DNA of 64,000 nt from contig NZ_FZPK01000005.1 of the NCBI RefSeq assembly GCF_900198625.1, positions 44,904-108,903 on the forward strand, written 5' to 3'. Shown here one piece after another: positions 63,217 to 64,000 of this stretch; the stretch's first letter is position 1; every line of letters starts with the position of its first letter. Source of the DNA: Helicobacter rappini (GTDB lineage Bacteria > Campylobacterota > Campylobacteria > Campylobacterales > Helicobacteraceae). A program made the translations under genes and the position numbers. The notes under the pieces are model-generated. The model did no database searches. It worked only from the letters and a program-made list of their open reading frames with translations, and was not told the DNA's origin.

Positions 63217-63828
63217 TTGTGTCAGAGATATTCTATTGTGCAATGTTTAATAATTCTAAGTGGGATAGAATCACTTTTAGACAGCATAAAAAGCGATTGT
63301 GATATATTGCAAGAAGCAAGTGATACATTTAAAGATTTTATAAACGAACAAAAGAAAAAACTAAAAGGTATGGATTCTTCATTAGCATTGAAACAAGCTT
63401 GTATGAATGCCCTTGCAAATGAGGAATTTACAAAAGAGGTATCAAACAAATATCAAAACCAAGCAAAAGAATATTTAAAAAATGGAGATATGGATAATTA
63501 TCGCAAAGAGATTGTAAAAGCAAAAGAAGTAGAGGATAAAAGGAGACAAAATATTGCAAAAACACAAAATGAAAGTGTCAATAAAGTGTTAAACTCATAC
63601 AATCTCTACACAGAGGGCAGTGCAAGCAATGGCAGTAAATATAACATGCTTTACAGAAAAGACACACAAGAAATGATGAGTAAGATTCAAAAACAACTAA
63701 GCGATACAAAAATTAGAACAATGAATGAGAAAGAAAGACAAGAAGCCTTGCTAAGAACACAAAGCATGATATTACAAGTTTTAGCATCACAATATGAAGT
63801 TATGCAAAATATGAATGCCAAAATATGA
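63217..63828 (+). CDS. Unknown helical protein
   Basis: 203 residues, Lys/Glu/Gln-rich and mostly coiled coil (LKNGDMDNYRKEIVKAKEVE, KIQKQLSDTKIRTMNEKE). Start uncertain: the first ATG here lacks a ribosome site, and the first 40 residues may be a relic. The pattern is reminiscent of VirB5/TrbJ-type conjugation proteins, but I cannot support that. Stop overlaps the next ATG. Confidence 0.5.
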   Translation: MCQRYSIVQCLIILSGIESLLDSIKSDCDILQEASDTFKDFINEQKKKLKGMDSSLALKQACMNALANEEFTKEVSNKYQNQAKEYLKNGDMDNYRKEIVKAKEVEDKRRQNIAKTQNESVNKVLNSYNLYTEGSASNGSKYNMLYRKDTQEMMSKIQKQLSDTKIRTMNEKERQEALLRTQSMILQVLASQYEVMQNMNAKI

Positions 63829-63983
63829 ATACTCTATATGCAAGTATGGCATTAGATACAATACAAGAAACAAATCCTGCGAAAGCAGACACAATTAAAC
63901 CTGAAAAAATTGAAAAATTTAAGCGTAATGACATAGGACAACCTGACTTCACTTCAACATTTTTTGAGAGTAAAAGGAACTAG
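63825..63983 (+). CDS. Small protein (52 residues), unknown
   Basis: ATG overlaps the previous stop (ATGA). Polar, Lys/Asp-rich (MNTLYASMALDTIQETN start, FFESKRN end). A further ATG follows at 63986 and runs off the window, so an operon continues to the right. Confidence 0.5.
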   Translation: MNTLYASMALDTIQETNPAKADTIKPEKIEKFKRNDIGQPDFTSTFFESKRN

Positions 63984-64000
63984 ATATGGGTATTTTGCAA

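Noticed and set aside
63217..63828. TrbJ/VirB5 conjugation protein
   Set aside because: Only general coiled-coil character supports it; no signal peptide or family motif, and no other secretion genes are in the window.

Overview
The window looks like a chromosomal stretch of a low-GC Helicobacter, probably an enterohepatic species (Campylobacterota). The housekeeping genes are Helicobacter-like (def, tatD, ffh, ubiE, recO, mtaB, rsmH, hemE, aroC, obg, ileS), promoters carry plain TATAAT -10 boxes, and the heptamer AGAATCT/AGATTCT is scattered at very high density. There is no rRNA, no CRISPR array and no intact insertion sequence.

Layout. 1-17960 is ordinary chromosome: def (partial), tatD, an Fe-S oxidoreductase, a truncated ravA, a HAD phosphatase, a MidA-like methyltransferase, tRNA-Val and tRNA-Arg, a TonB receptor, yceI, a CoA-binding protein, ffh diverging from ubiE-recO, a lipoprotein, a stress protein, mtaB, and an in-frame ruvX-rsmH fusion. 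18436-28300 is block A of a degenerate Mu-like prophage: Gam, GemA-like protein, regulators, ImmA-type protease, Mor-like activator, tail-completion protein G, head protein F with a nuclease-like tail, portal and tape measure. It ends inside a composite aminotransferase/HAD pseudogene. 29280-43627 is chromosome again: truncated hypF, hemE, a lone trpA, a PAP2 protein, aroC, a FkbM methyltransferase behind a T13 tract, the methylcitrate operon prpE-prpB-prpC-prpD, and obg.

43789-52349 is an accessory island. Small secreted or membrane proteins lead into a 7-kb ORF whose domains look like a phage/conjugative 'polyvalent' effector: RelA/SpoT-like fold, two LPD3-like modules, a PBECR-like nuclease module and an ADP-ribosyltransferase-like module, joined by a recurring IIPQ linker. 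52350-57151 is block B, a deletion derivative of a Mu-like phage with its left end (repressor, small regulator, transposase) joined to its right end (tail-collar fragment, DNA adenine methylase). Blocks A and B hold complementary parts of one phage plan. 57141-59895 holds an ankyrin gene, a second S24 repressor, a PBECR-like fragment and a membrane protein. ileS follows at 60018, and the window ends in an unrecognised gene pair.

Three things deserve most attention: the giant multidomain ORF and its modular joints; short palindromic repeats that sit inside coding sequence (transposase, giant ORF) and in intergenic DNA; and AGAWTCT-rich insertions that lengthen otherwise conserved proteins (RavA, CoA-binding protein, RuvX-RsmH). 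Family names were assigned by reading motifs, without any database search.
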